Shown here: one piece after another, positions 9,045 through 18,250 of the stretch
Position numbering within the stretch: position 1 is the first letter of the stretch
Layout: each line of letters starts with the position of its first letter
Assembly (NCBI GenBank): GCA_963848195.1
Contig: CAWKCY010000024.1
Coordinates: forward strand, 186,001-250,000
Direction of reading: 5' to 3'
Length of the DNA: 64,000 nt
DNA from: CAVQBP01 sp963848195
GTDB lineage: Bacteria; Bacteroidota; Ignavibacteria; Ignavibacteriales; Ignavibacteriaceae
Program-made: the position numbers and the translations under genes
The notes under the pieces: generated by a model
Database searches by the model: none
Told to the model about the DNA's origin: nothing
Seen by the model: the letters and a program-made list of their open reading frames with translations, nothing else

Positions 9045-10016
9045 AATGATGTATATCGCTCCTTCATCAAGAATATCGTATGCTATTTTATTTCCATCGG
9101 GTGACCAGTCGGGATCCATTTCAAGTTTATCATCTGTGTTGGTAAGATTTGACTTATTTGAACCGTCTATGTTTATAGTATAAATATCAGAGGATAATAT
9201 CTGGTAGCCGTCATCTTCGGTTATCATATAGACAATATGCTGATTGTCAGGGGACCATTTGGGTCTATTGCCTTTCCCGAGATCTATCAAGCCTGTTCCA
9301 TCTATATTCATTACATACATATCACCGCCGATAATTTCAAAAGTAACTTTTTTACCATCCGGAGATGCCCTAAGATTCAGCACCCGTTCATTCTTAACCG
9401 GTTCATAAGTATTGATTTGATTGGTTGTCAGGTCTTCAACGGCAATTTTATCATCTTTTATATAAACAATTTTTGAAGAATTATTTGATTTCTTTAAAGA
9501 GTTTGTTTCAATTCCTGAATCAAATAATTCCAGATCATGCCTTCCATTCATAAAAACTTTATTATCTCCGGAAATAAAAGAGGGTAATCCTTGCATCATA
9601 GCTCTATAGTCTGTTAATTGATTTGAAGTCCCTGTTTCAACATTAAAGGTTTTTACTGCATTGTATCGTTTGGGTCCTTCATACTTTGCTACCCTGGCAA
9701 GGATTGTTTTGGAATCATCAGACCATTTAAATCCGAACCCTGCTGCAGATTCGTCAGTAATTTGTTTAACATATTTGTTTTCAAGATTTATAATCCAGAT
9801 ACCTTTATATTTGGCACTTGTAAAAGCTATCATTAAACCGTCAGGCGACCAGACAGGTGCCGTAAAACCTGTTTCAATACTGCCCACAAGCTTTTCCGGT
9901 TTTGATTGAGCATTTACGGATAGAACAAAAAAAGAAGTGATTAGAATAAAGGAAAAGAGGAAATTCCGGTAAATTATTTTTTTCATAAAAATTCTTTTTA
10001 TTTTTTGGTAAAACAT
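9030..10016 (-). CDS. Secreted TolB-like (PD40) beta-propeller protein
   Basis: Up to 328 residues. The likely true start is the internal ATG at 9986, giving a signal peptide MKKIIYRNFLFSFILI that ends near SVNAQ. The body is made of WD40-like PD40 repeats: TAPVWSPDGLMIAFTSA, GFKWSDDSKTILARV, LRASPDGKKVTFEI, RPKWSPDNQHIVYMI, DPDWSPDGNKIAYDI. This is the C-terminal propeller type of TolB, but the TolB N-terminal domain is absent, so it is not TolB. It is probably a periplasmic or surface binding protein. Its last codons overlap a GTTAATT repeat. The partner is unknown. Confidence 0.8.
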   Translation of the reverse strand: MFYQKIKRIFMKKIIYRNFLFSFILITSFFVLSVNAQSKPEKLVGSIETGFTAPVWSPDGLMIAFTSAKYKGIWIINLENKYVKQITDESAAGFGFKWSDDSKTILARVAKYEGPKRYNAVKTFNVETGTSNQLTDYRAMMQGLPSFISGDNKVFMNGRHDLELFDSGIETNSLKKSNNSSKIVYIKDDKIAVEDLTTNQINTYEPVKNERVLNLRASPDGKKVTFEIIGGDMYVMNIDGTGLIDLGKGNRPKWSPDNQHIVYMITEDDGYQILSSDIYTINIDGSNKSNLTNTDDKLEMDPDWSPDGNKIAYDILDEGAIYIITINN

Positions 10017-10143
10017 TTAGAGAAATTAAATCATTCCAAAAAGGAATCTATTTTAAGAAGTGAGAAAATATAAAATTTCTCCTTTGAATGAAAGAAAGAA
10101 ATAAATCAATCAATAATTTGCACAATAATTACATAAGGAAAAA

Positions 10144-11628
10144 ATGGAAAAGGTAACTGTTTTTATCCCATACAGGGGAATTGTCGATAAGAAATCAATT
10201 ATTAATATACTACCGTCTGCCGGCAGAGTTAAATTATTCAAGGAAGTGTATCTATTATCTCCATCAGATGTTCCGGTTATTTCGGGATGTAAAGTAATTG
10301 AGACTGAAAATATTTTCAGCACAAAAACTATTTCGGAAATTTCTAATTGTGTTAATACAGAATATATTCTTCTACTTCTTGAAGAAGTACCTTTTGTACC
10401 GGGTCAGTTCATGATGGAAAGGTTATTTAAGGTTGCAAAGGATACGGGAGCCGGGATTGTATATTCCGATTATTATGAAATTATTAAAGGTAAAAGAACT
10501 GTACATCCCGTAATTGACTATCAAACGGGGAGTGTGAGAGATGATTTTGATTTCGGACCTGTTCTTTTTATTAAAGCTGAGGCATTAAAAAATGGGATTA
10601 AATTAGATAAAACCGAAAACAGCGGTTATAAATATGCCGGTATGTATGATCTTCGATTAAAAATTTCTGCAGATAATAAAATTATTAGAATACCTGAATT
10701 TCTTTACACTATTATAAGAACTGATGAAGACAGTGAAGAAAAAAAGCATTTTGCTTATGTTGATCCGAAAAACCGGGAAGTGCAGATAGAAATGGAAGAA
10801 GCCGTTACAGCTTATTTGAAGCAAATAGGTGCCTATCTTAAACCAGAATTTGAAGAAATAAGATTTGATGATGAGGATTTTGAAATCGAGGCATCTGTAA
10901 TTATACCAGTTAAGAACAGGGTTAAAACTATTAGCGATGCAATCAACTCGATTCTGAAGCAGAAAACAGATTTTAATTTTAATATAATAATTGTGGACAA
11001 TTATTCGAATGACGGGACAACAGAGATGATAAAGTCCTTTGCCTCAAAAGATTCCAGGATTATACATATAATTCCGGAGAGACAAGATCTGGGTATAGGG
11101 GGCTGCTGGAATGAGGCAGTTCATCATCCTAAATGCGGCAGGTTTTCTGTTCAGCTTGATAGCGATGATATGTATAAGGATGAAAACACTCTTCAATTAA
11201 TAATAAATAAATTTAAAGAAGAAAAAGTGCCGATGGTTATCGGAAGCTATACCATAACAAATTTCAATCTTGAGGAGATACCGCCCGGTATAATTGCACA
11301 CAAAGAATGGACCCCGGAAAACGGGAGGAATAATGCATTAAGGATTAATGGTTTAGGGGCACCGCGGGCTTTTTATACACCTTTAATCAGAAAAATTATT
11401 GTTCCGAATATAAGTTATGGTGAAGATTATGCTGTAGGTCTGGCAATTTCCCGGAATTACCAGATAGCAAGAATTTATGAATCGATTTATTATTGCAGAA
11501 GATGGGAAGATAATACCGAATCGCAGATTGATATTCCAACCCTGAATAAATTCAATTTATATAAAGATAGATTAAGAACAATAGAAATATTAGCCCGACA
11601 AAGAAAAAATGGAACGCTGAAGGCGTGA
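10144..11628 (+). CDS. Family 2 glycosyltransferase, two GT-A-like domains
   Basis: A 494-residue cytosolic protein with a ribosome site AAGGA just upstream. The C-terminal half (about 250-470) is a GT2 GT-A fold: ASVIIPVKNRVKTISDAINSILKQ, IIIVDNYSNDGT, and QLDSDD as the DxD metal-binding motif. The N-terminal 220 residues look like a second, degenerate GT-A domain (VTVFIPYRGIV, GIVYSDYYEI) without a clear DxD. The acceptor and donor cannot be told. It is alone on its strand. The last codons (NGTLKA) and the stop lie inside a palindromic repeat (11610-11641). Confidence 0.82.
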   Translation: MEKVTVFIPYRGIVDKKSIINILPSAGRVKLFKEVYLLSPSDVPVISGCKVIETENIFSTKTISEISNCVNTEYILLLLEEVPFVPGQFMMERLFKVAKDTGAGIVYSDYYEIIKGKRTVHPVIDYQTGSVRDDFDFGPVLFIKAEALKNGIKLDKTENSGYKYAGMYDLRLKISADNKIIRIPEFLYTIIRTDEDSEEKKHFAYVDPKNREVQIEMEEAVTAYLKQIGAYLKPEFEEIRFDDEDFEIEASVIIPVKNRVKTISDAINSILKQKTDFNFNIIIVDNYSNDGTTEMIKSFASKDSRIIHIIPERQDLGIGGCWNEAVHHPKCGRFSVQLDSDDMYKDENTLQLIINKFKEEKVPMVIGSYTITNFNLEEIPPGIIAHKEWTPENGRNNALRINGLGAPRAFYTPLIRKIIVPNISYGEDYAVGLAISRNYQIARIYESIYYCRRWEDNTESQIDIPTLNKFNLYKDRLRTIEILARQRKNGTLKA

Positions 11629-11641
11629 TACTATTGTAGAA
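11610..11641 (-). repeat. REP-like palindrome carrying the stop codon of the glycosyltransferase gene
   Basis: Read on the minus strand it is TTCTACAATAGTATCACGCC followed by TTCAGCGTTCC: the common head plus the hairpin ACGCC-TTCA-GCGT. On the plus strand the same bases encode the last residues GTLKA and the TGA stop at 11626-11628. The element therefore overlaps the coding end rather than lying behind it. Confidence 0.75.
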
Positions 11642-11667
11642 AAAATTATAGCTAACAAAACTCCAGG

Positions 11668-11900
11668 GGTGGAATATGTCACCCCTTCAGGGTTAACTGT
11701 CTTTTTGTAGTATATCTTTATCTACAATAATATCAGCCCTTCGGGCTTCGGACAACCAAAATAATATATTAATTATTAATTAATGATAAAAATAAAATAC
11801 ATTATTTATAATCAATGAAGGAAGAACGCTGAAGGCGTGATATTATTTTAGAAAATAAAACAGAGAATAATCAAAAACCCCGAAGGGGTAAAATAACAAT
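11668..11900. repeat. Left four-palindrome block beside the Y1 transposase gene
   Basis: Four palindromes in order: ACCCCTTCAGGGTT (about 11679), head CTACAATAATATC with AGCCC-TTC-GGGCT (about 11721-11750), then on the other strand GAACGCTGAAGGCGTGATAT (about 11824) and ACCCCGAAGGGGT (about 11877). The order and strands (+ + - -) match the block to the right of the transposase gene. AT-rich filler separates them. Confidence 0.8.
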
Positions 11901-11951
11901 ATATTATATTTAATAAAAAACATTCATAATTAAATTAAAGGGTGAAATATC

Positions 11952-12413
11952 ATGTCTGGGACTTATTCTCAAATTTATTTACAAGTTATTTTCGCAGTAA
12001 AAGGGAGATCAAATCTTATAAGCAAGCATTGGAAAGATGAAGTTTATAAATATATAGCAGGAATTATAAAGGAGAAAAATCAGAAACCCATTATTGTAAA
12101 CGGAATGGCAGATCATATACACGCTTTTATTGGTTTGAAACCATCAATGACAATTGCTGATTTAGTAAGAGATGTTAAGAACAATTCTTCCAATTTTATT
12201 AACGATAATAGATGGCTTAAAGGAAGGTTTAGCTGGCAGAGTGGTTACGGAGTATTCTCTTATTCACATTCTCAAATAGAAGCGGTTTATAATTACATAA
12301 AGAATCAGGAGAGGCATCATAAAAAGAAAACATTTAGGGAGGAATATATAGGATTTTTAAAAAAGTTTAATGTTGTATACAACGAAAAATATTTGTTTGA
12401 TTGGATGGAATGA
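11952..12413 (+). CDS. Y1 (HUH) transposase, IS200-like/RAYT-like
   Basis: 153 residues, full length for a Y1 transposase. The HUH metal-binding motif is ADHIHAFI (H55-x-H57) and the presumed nucleophile is Tyr115 in YNYIKNQERHH, with Gln119 four residues on. The protein starts at an ATG 9 nt after AAAGGGTG. I see no TnpB and no canonical IS200 left and right ends. Instead the gene stands between two similar four-palindrome blocks, the layout of REP-associated tyrosine transposases, which are usually single-copy housekeepers of REP elements. The protein also resembles common stand-alone Bacteroidota IS200-like transposases, so the RAYT label rests on context. Confidence 0.88.
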   Translation: MSGTYSQIYLQVIFAVKGRSNLISKHWKDEVYKYIAGIIKEKNQKPIIVNGMADHIHAFIGLKPSMTIADLVRDVKNNSSNFINDNRWLKGRFSWQSGYGVFSYSHSQIEAVYNYIKNQERHHKKKTFREEYIGFLKKFNVVYNEKYLFDWME

Positions 12414-12414
12414 G

Positions 12415-12640
12415 TTATGCCACCCCTTCGGGGTTCTTTTACCTTTGTCTTCAAATTTTCTATAATAATATCAGCCCTTCGGGCTTTAGGAATTAAAAAA
12501 AAGGTTTCGTCAAATTTATAATATATAGTTTATTTTTAATTAATCTTTTCATAAAATCAAAGAACGCTTCGGGTGTGAAATTATTATAGAAAAAGTAAAC
12601 GGAACACATATCCAAACCCCGAAGATGAAATATAACTTAA
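12415..12640. repeat. Right four-palindrome block beside the Y1 transposase gene
   Basis: Palindromes in order: CACCCCTTCGGGGTT (12421), head TATAATAATATC with AGCCC-TTC-GGGCT (about 12461-12486), then on the other strand GAACGCTTCGGGTGTGAAAT (about 12562) and AACCCCGAAGATGAAATA (about 12614). The last two have decayed stems. The order and strands match the left block at 11668-11900. Confidence 0.78.
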
Positions 12641-12670
12641 ATATTTAAGGTATTTAATACGCATATAACA

Positions 12671-12724
12671 CGGAGTTAGCTTGGAGTTACCTTGGAGTTA
12701 GCTTGGAGTTGAAGCGTATGTGGA
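12671..12724. repeat. 11-bp tandem repeats in a 570-bp gene-free stretch
   Basis: GGAGTTAGCTT, GGAGTTACCTT and GGAGTTAGCTT follow one another from 12672, then GGAGTTG and GCGTATGTGG. The 11-bp step is close to one helical turn. A related 11-bp array (GAGCGTATGTG) is at 59141. The remainder of the stretch from 12641 to the receptor start at 12984 is plain AT-rich sequence in which I recognise nothing else. Confidence 0.75.
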
Positions 12725-12983
12725 ATGGATTAGAAGCTGTTATTTTACTTTTAATATGAAGAAATTTATACTTTGCTTATGCTATAAAATTTTATTAACA
12801 GAAATTTGCATTAGCAGTCTGATTTATGTAAATCGCAATTAATTTACATTAAATGGACTTAATAAATAAGGTTGACTTAAGTATTTAATTTCTTTAATTT
12901 CTCGTCAGTTCTTATAAATAATTTTTTCCTAACAAAGAATGCGGTTATTCTTGTTTTTTTTGAGTAAATAGGAGCGAGAAAGT

Positions 12984-15900
12984 ATGAAGAAATTTTTACT
13001 TTTACTTTTCTTAATATTAATTCAAACATCCTTTCTATTATCACAAACCGGTAAAATCTCCGGTGTAATAACAGATACAACAACACATGAACCTTTAATA
13101 GGGGCTAATGTTATTGTACAAGGGACTACTATGGGTGCTGCTACAGGCCTTAACGGTGATTATGCAATTTTAAGTATTCCTCCAGGAACTTATACCTTAA
13201 GATTTTCAATGGTGGGATATACAACTTATATTGTTAATAATGTTATTGTTCATATTGATCAGACAACAACTATTGATGCCAAACTTTCACCGCAAACAAT
13301 TCAAACTCAAGAAGTAGTAGTAACTGCGCAAACACCGATAGTTCAGAGAGATGTTTCAGCCAGCCGGGTAAACCTTGATGTACAGCAGATTCAAAGCCTA
13401 CCCGTTACCAGTGTTTCACAAGTAGTCGGTCTGCAGGCTGGCGTTGAACCTGGTCTGGTCATCAGAGGCGGCAGAGCAGATCAAACAGGTTTTGTCCTCA
13501 ACGGCATGTCATTAAGAGATGAAAGAGATAATTCACCATTTACGGGAATAAGCTATACAGCGATCGATCAAATACAGATACAGACCGGCGGTTTTACCGC
13601 AGAATACGGTGGAATCAGATCCGGTTTAGTCAATGTAACCACAAAAGAGGGTCCAAGGGATAAATACTATTTCAGTTTTCTCGGAAGATACAGCCCTGCA
13701 GATGCTAAACATTTTGGTCCTTCACCTAATGATCCCAATACTTATTGGTTGAGACCATATCTTGATCCTCAGGTGGCAATGCTTGGTACCAGTGCAATAA
13801 ATCCTGCTACCGGACAGCCTTATTGGGATGCGAATACACAGAAGCAGTATCCTTCCTTTGAAGGATGGATTGCAGTAGCTAATAAAACTTTGCAGGATAA
13901 AGATCCCAATAACGATTTAACGCCTCTTGCTGCTCAAAAACTTTTCCTCTGGCAACATAGGAGACAACTCGATATTAGACTTCCTGATTATGATATGGAT
14001 ATGAGTTTTGGCGGACCTGTACCTATAATAGGGCAGGATCTCGGAGGATTAAGGTTTTTTGCTTCATACCGTCAAACCCAAAATGAGTATGTGATTCCTT
14101 TATCCCGAAATGGCGTAAATGACTATACCGGTCAATTAAAATTAACAAGTGATATCGGAAGCGGTAAAAAATTAATGGTTCAGGGATTGATTGCTCAGGA
14201 TTTAGGCACCAATGATAATAATGCCGGACTAAACGGAATATTTGTCACTCCGAACGATATTGCTAGTTCGTTGAACCAGGTAAGCTATATAGACGCAAGA
14301 ATGTTTGCAACCGATTACTGGGCACCTAGCCAAGTAAACTATTTTCAGTATGGCGCTAAATATACAGATGTTATAAACCCGGCAACCTTTTATGAAATTA
14401 CATTTAGTACCTTCGGGTCGATTTATAAAACAGGACCCGGAGCTGATAGGAATACCGATAGTGTCTTTTTATTTGGTAATAATTATTATGTAGATGAAGC
14501 TCCATTCGGGTATTCCGATTTCCCTGTAAGCGGTGTCGGTAGCGGTCTTAGAATGGGAGTCGGATTCAGTAATTCCCGTGACAGCAGTAAGATAACGAAC
14601 TATAATATTAAGGGCGATTTTCAAAGTCAGGTTGACGAACACAACCAGATTAAAGCCGGTGTGGAATTTAATTTCACCGATAATAATGTCTATTATGGTT
14701 CCATCGATAATTATCTGCCCAGCGGAAGATCGAGATCCTTATGGCATACTTATCCAAAAAGAGCTGCAGTTTATGTTCAGGATAAACTGGAATTTGAAGG
14801 GATGGTAGCAAATTTAGGTCTCCGTGCCGAATATTCTGATCCAGGGGGTGAATGGTATGACTTCACTAATCCTTATACAGTTGCGTTATCTGCCAGCGGC
14901 ACTCTGGATTCTGTAGCAAAATCTCCGGTTGTTAAACAGTTTGATATTAGCCCCCGATTGGGAATTGCTTTCCCTATTACTGATAACAGTAAGCTATATT
15001 TTAATTACGGACATTTCAGACAGATACCTACGCCTGATAATTTATATTTAATTAGAAGATTCGTACAGCCGACTGCCATATCCAGGTTAGCCGACCCTAA
15101 TTTGCCATTACAAAAAACCGTAGCATATGAATTAGGATATGAACAGAATCTCCTAGATATGTTTTTAATACACCTTGCAGGTTATTACAAGGACGTTTCC
15201 CTTCAATCCGGATATTCATCTACTATACCTTCAGGTTCAGTTAGCGGCTTAGTTACATATATCAGCAGGGACGGAAAGGTTAGTTATTCAGTCAGTGAAT
15301 CAAATAGTTATCAGGATGTTAGAGGTTTCGAACTTACCCTGACAAAAAATAGAGGCGATTGGATTCAAGGGTTTATCAATTATACTTATGATGTTACAAC
15401 CAATGGATATTTCGGATATCTGACATATTATGAAAACCCTGCCGAACAAAAAAGATACGAGCTCACAACAAATGATTATTACCAGGAAAGGCCTACTCCG
15501 AGACCATATGCCAATATGAGCATAGATCTTTTTACTCCTGCAGACTTAGGTCCAAAATTTGGAGGTGTTAGTCTTCTGGGTGATTGGAGATTAAATCTTG
15601 TAGGCAATTGGAGGAATGGTTATTATCTTACATGGGCCAACGGAGGGTCGATTCCAGGTGTTGTAAACAATGTCCAATGGAATGATTACCTTGATTTTGA
15701 TATGAGATTGAGTAAACAATTTAGAGTTGGTTTTGCGAATATTGAACTGTTTATGGATATGAATAACATCTTTAATTATAAATATATGTCACAGGGAGGC
15801 TTTGTTGACGTGAATGATTATCTGGCATATATGAGATCCTTACACTTACCTAAATCGTCATTTGACAACTATACGAAGAATCCCGATGGTTCACCAAATA

Positions 15901-16127
15901 TCGGATATTCTAATACCACTGATGCTAGCCATTACGAATTCGGCACAGATAAACCCGGTGATTCACGTGTCGGACCATACCACGCATGGGATCCTAATGC
16001 TGATCAGGCAACTAAAGATGAATGGACTAAGAATAAATCTTATATAGATATGCCGAACCAAACATTTTTGACTTTCCTTAATCCCAGGGATATTTTTTGG
16101 GGCTTAAGGTTAACATTAGAATTGTAA
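12984..16127 (+). CDS. Large TonB-dependent receptor-like barrel with carboxypeptidase-regulatory domain
   Basis: 1047 residues. Signal peptide MKKFLLLLFLILIQTSFLLS; then a CarboxypepD_reg-like domain (GKISGVITDTTTHEPLIGAN... to about 110), a plug (QAGVEPGLVIRGGRADQTGF, GGFTAEYGGIRSGLVNV, about 120-225) and a barrel to the C-terminus (DIFWGLRLTLEL). It resembles the SusC-type build, but no SusD lies beside it. Instead the next genes are a secreted FN3 protein and a PorV-like protein, and the same trio recurs at 33588-41465. Gene starts at an ATG after AGGAGCGAG. It likely heads a transcript through 21931, with gaps of only 19-64 bp. Confidence 0.88.
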   Translation: MKKFLLLLFLILIQTSFLLSQTGKISGVITDTTTHEPLIGANVIVQGTTMGAATGLNGDYAILSIPPGTYTLRFSMVGYTTYIVNNVIVHIDQTTTIDAKLSPQTIQTQEVVVTAQTPIVQRDVSASRVNLDVQQIQSLPVTSVSQVVGLQAGVEPGLVIRGGRADQTGFVLNGMSLRDERDNSPFTGISYTAIDQIQIQTGGFTAEYGGIRSGLVNVTTKEGPRDKYYFSFLGRYSPADAKHFGPSPNDPNTYWLRPYLDPQVAMLGTSAINPATGQPYWDANTQKQYPSFEGWIAVANKTLQDKDPNNDLTPLAAQKLFLWQHRRQLDIRLPDYDMDMSFGGPVPIIGQDLGGLRFFASYRQTQNEYVIPLSRNGVNDYTGQLKLTSDIGSGKKLMVQGLIAQDLGTNDNNAGLNGIFVTPNDIASSLNQVSYIDARMFATDYWAPSQVNYFQYGAKYTDVINPATFYEITFSTFGSIYKTGPGADRNTDSVFLFGNNYYVDEAPFGYSDFPVSGVGSGLRMGVGFSNSRDSSKITNYNIKGDFQSQVDEHNQIKAGVEFNFTDNNVYYGSIDNYLPSGRSRSLWHTYPKRAAVYVQDKLEFEGMVANLGLRAEYSDPGGEWYDFTNPYTVALSASGTLDSVAKSPVVKQFDISPRLGIAFPITDNSKLYFNYGHFRQIPTPDNLYLIRRFVQPTAISRLADPNLPLQKTVAYELGYEQNLLDMFLIHLAGYYKDVSLQSGYSSTIPSGSVSGLVTYISRDGKVSYSVSESNSYQDVRGFELTLTKNRGDWIQGFINYTYDVTTNGYFGYLTYYENPAEQKRYELTTNDYYQERPTPRPYANMSIDLFTPADLGPKFGGVSLLGDWRLNLVGNWRNGYYLTWANGGSIPGVVNNVQWNDYLDFDMRLSKQFRVGFANIELFMDMNNIFNYKYMSQGGFVDVNDYLAYMRSLHLPKSSFDNYTKNPDGSPNIGYSNTTDASHYEFGTDKPGDSRVGPYHAWDPNADQATKDEWTKNKSYIDMPNQTFLTFLNPRDIFWGLRLTLEL

Positions 16128-16157
16128 TGATCTACAGTTAATAACTCTGAGGAATAA

Positions 16158-18231
16158 ATGAAAGTTTTATCAGATAAAAAAATAAATAAATATCTAATAT
16201 TAATATTGACATGTTTTATTATGGTTCTGCCCGGTAAAATATTTGGTCAATATAATATTAAGTGGATGACTGCCGGATCTCTTCAAAGCTGGTTTTCAGA
16301 AATAGGTTCCGAGATAGAAGAAGGGAGAGTCCAGGAGCAGCAGGATGGTATGCAGTGGCCTGCTATTTATCAATACCAGGATTGTGAAGCCGCACGAGGT
16401 TTCTGGATTGGGGCAACAAATTTTACTGATCCCGGAGGTGTTAACTATCAATATAGAGTAGTGCACGTAGGGCCAAGGGTTCCAGGTACGGGTGAATTTT
16501 TCCCGCAGGAATTTAAGATGATTAGCAAATTCGATCCCCCTATTGTTTCTGTTGACGGGCTGTTATCTTATAATAATCCTACAGATAACGATGAAGTCGA
16601 CCCTAATATGAAAGCCGACAGGATGATTTTTGATAGTGTAAATACACTCCTTGGTGTTACAATGACTAGAAAAATAATGCAGTTCAGTCAGCAATACCAT
16701 AGTAATTATTTTATTTATGACTATACTTTTACAAATACGGGTAATACAGACAGTGATCCTGAAATTGAATTGCCGAATGCTACTCTAACAGGAGTTTATT
16801 TCTATTGGCAGTATCGAAATGCTGTAAATAAAAATGCAGGCTATGAGATTGCTAATGCTACTAGGTGGGGAATTAACACAATGGATGATACTAGAGGTGA
16901 TGGAGTTAAAGCTCGATCCTGCCGGAGAGCAGTTCAGGGCTCAATATCTCATGGCAGGGGCATTATCCTCCGTTTACGGCTTATGATAATTTGGGCGTTC
17001 CTATCTGGACTCCTGCAATTAAATATTTCTCCCAGTGATACGATCGGCAGGCTGGGTGCACCGCAATTTATCGGGAATGTTAACAATTCATGCAGATAAA
17101 TCTGCAGACGATACAACAGATGATCCCGGTCAGCCTTCTACAACTTCCTATGAAAGCTCGGATGACCCGCTTAATTCTAACAACGATGCATATAATACGG
17201 CTAAAATGGGTGCTGAATATAATAATTTTATAGCAAGAGGACACGTTGCTCCCCGCCATGCGGATAAAGTTCAGCCGGATGGAAATTTTATTAATCCATC
17301 CAAATGGGGTGATCCTTCATTAGGAACTTCAGGTGGTTTTTCTTCAGCTAATGGTTATGGACCTTATACTTTAGCACATGGAGAAAGTATTCATATTATA
17401 ATGGCTGAAGCAATAGATGGCTTAAGCAGGGAAAGATGTATAGAAGTAGGTAAACAATATAAACAGGGAACTATTGATGCGGCTACTAAAAATACTGCTG
17501 TAATGACCGGTAGGGATTCTTTATTTCAAACGTTTCATAGAATTTTAGCTAATTATGAATCAGGATATAATATTCCTGAACCTCCCAGACCACCCCAGAC
17601 TTTTACGGTAACTTCAGGAGGTGACAGAATTTCACTTGATTGGACAGCCGATGGCACCGATCCGGCTCTCGCAGGTTTTGAGGTTTACCGTGCCGTAGGA
17701 AGTTATGACAGTACATATCATTTATTATATTCTGCAGGAGTATCTGAAAGACATTATGATGATGTTACACCGGTCAGAGGACTATTATACTATTATTATA
17801 TTGTAAGTGTTGGGAGAGCTTCGGATAATAATGGCGATGCAATGACTCCTGCCGGAGCTTTAAGAAGCAGCAGGTATTATACTCAGACATATAATCCGGC
17901 TACATTAAAGAGGCAAGCAGGAACAAGCCTGGATCAGGTTAGAATTGTTCCGAATCCTTTTTATATTGGAGCAGCGGCTGAATTGACTTTTGGTGATCAG
18001 CAGCCAAATAGACTAGCTTTCTTTAACATTCCAGGAAAATGTACAATTAAAATTTATACTGAAATCGGTGAATTGATTTATACTATAGAACATACGGATG
18101 GAAGCGGTGATGCTTATTGGGATTCGGTCACTTCGTCAAATCAAATTGTGGTTAGCGGTTTATATATTGCAGTAATCCATAATGATGAAACAGGAGAAAA
18201 TAAAATTCTAAAATTCGTAATTATCAGGTAA
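16158..18231 (+). pseudogene. Secreted FN3 protein with C-terminal sorting-like domain, broken by four frameshifts
   Basis: One gene is spread over three frames. Removing single bases near 16911, 16948, 17033 and 17082 restores one 689-residue protein: ...GVK-LDPAGEQFRAQY-SWQGHYPPFTAYDNLG...IKYFS-SDTIGRLGAPQFIGNV-TIHADKSADD... The N-terminus has a signal peptide (to about KIFGQ). A fibronectin III-like domain covers about 480-580 (SGGDRISLDWTADGTDP). The C-terminus is a T9SS type A-like domain with VPNPFYIG rather than NYPNPFNP and the end KILKFVIIR. The partner gene in the second cassette (36353-39910) is intact. It may be a pseudogene or a patch of bad sequence. The function is unknown. Confidence 0.75.
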
Positions 18232-18250
18232 TCAATTACAGAATAATGAG

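Noticed and set aside
11952..12413. Complete IS200/IS605 insertion sequence
   Set aside because: No TnpB and no typical left and right ends were seen; flanks are duplicated palindrome blocks instead.
12984..16127. SusC/SusD glycan uptake system
   Set aside because: The barrels are SusC-like in domain order, but no SusD-type lipoprotein and no glycan-specific hydrolase set is adjacent to either copy.
16905..17090. Programmed frameshifting in the FN3 gene
   Set aside because: Four separate shifts without slippery sites or consistent structure are implausible; error or decay is simpler.
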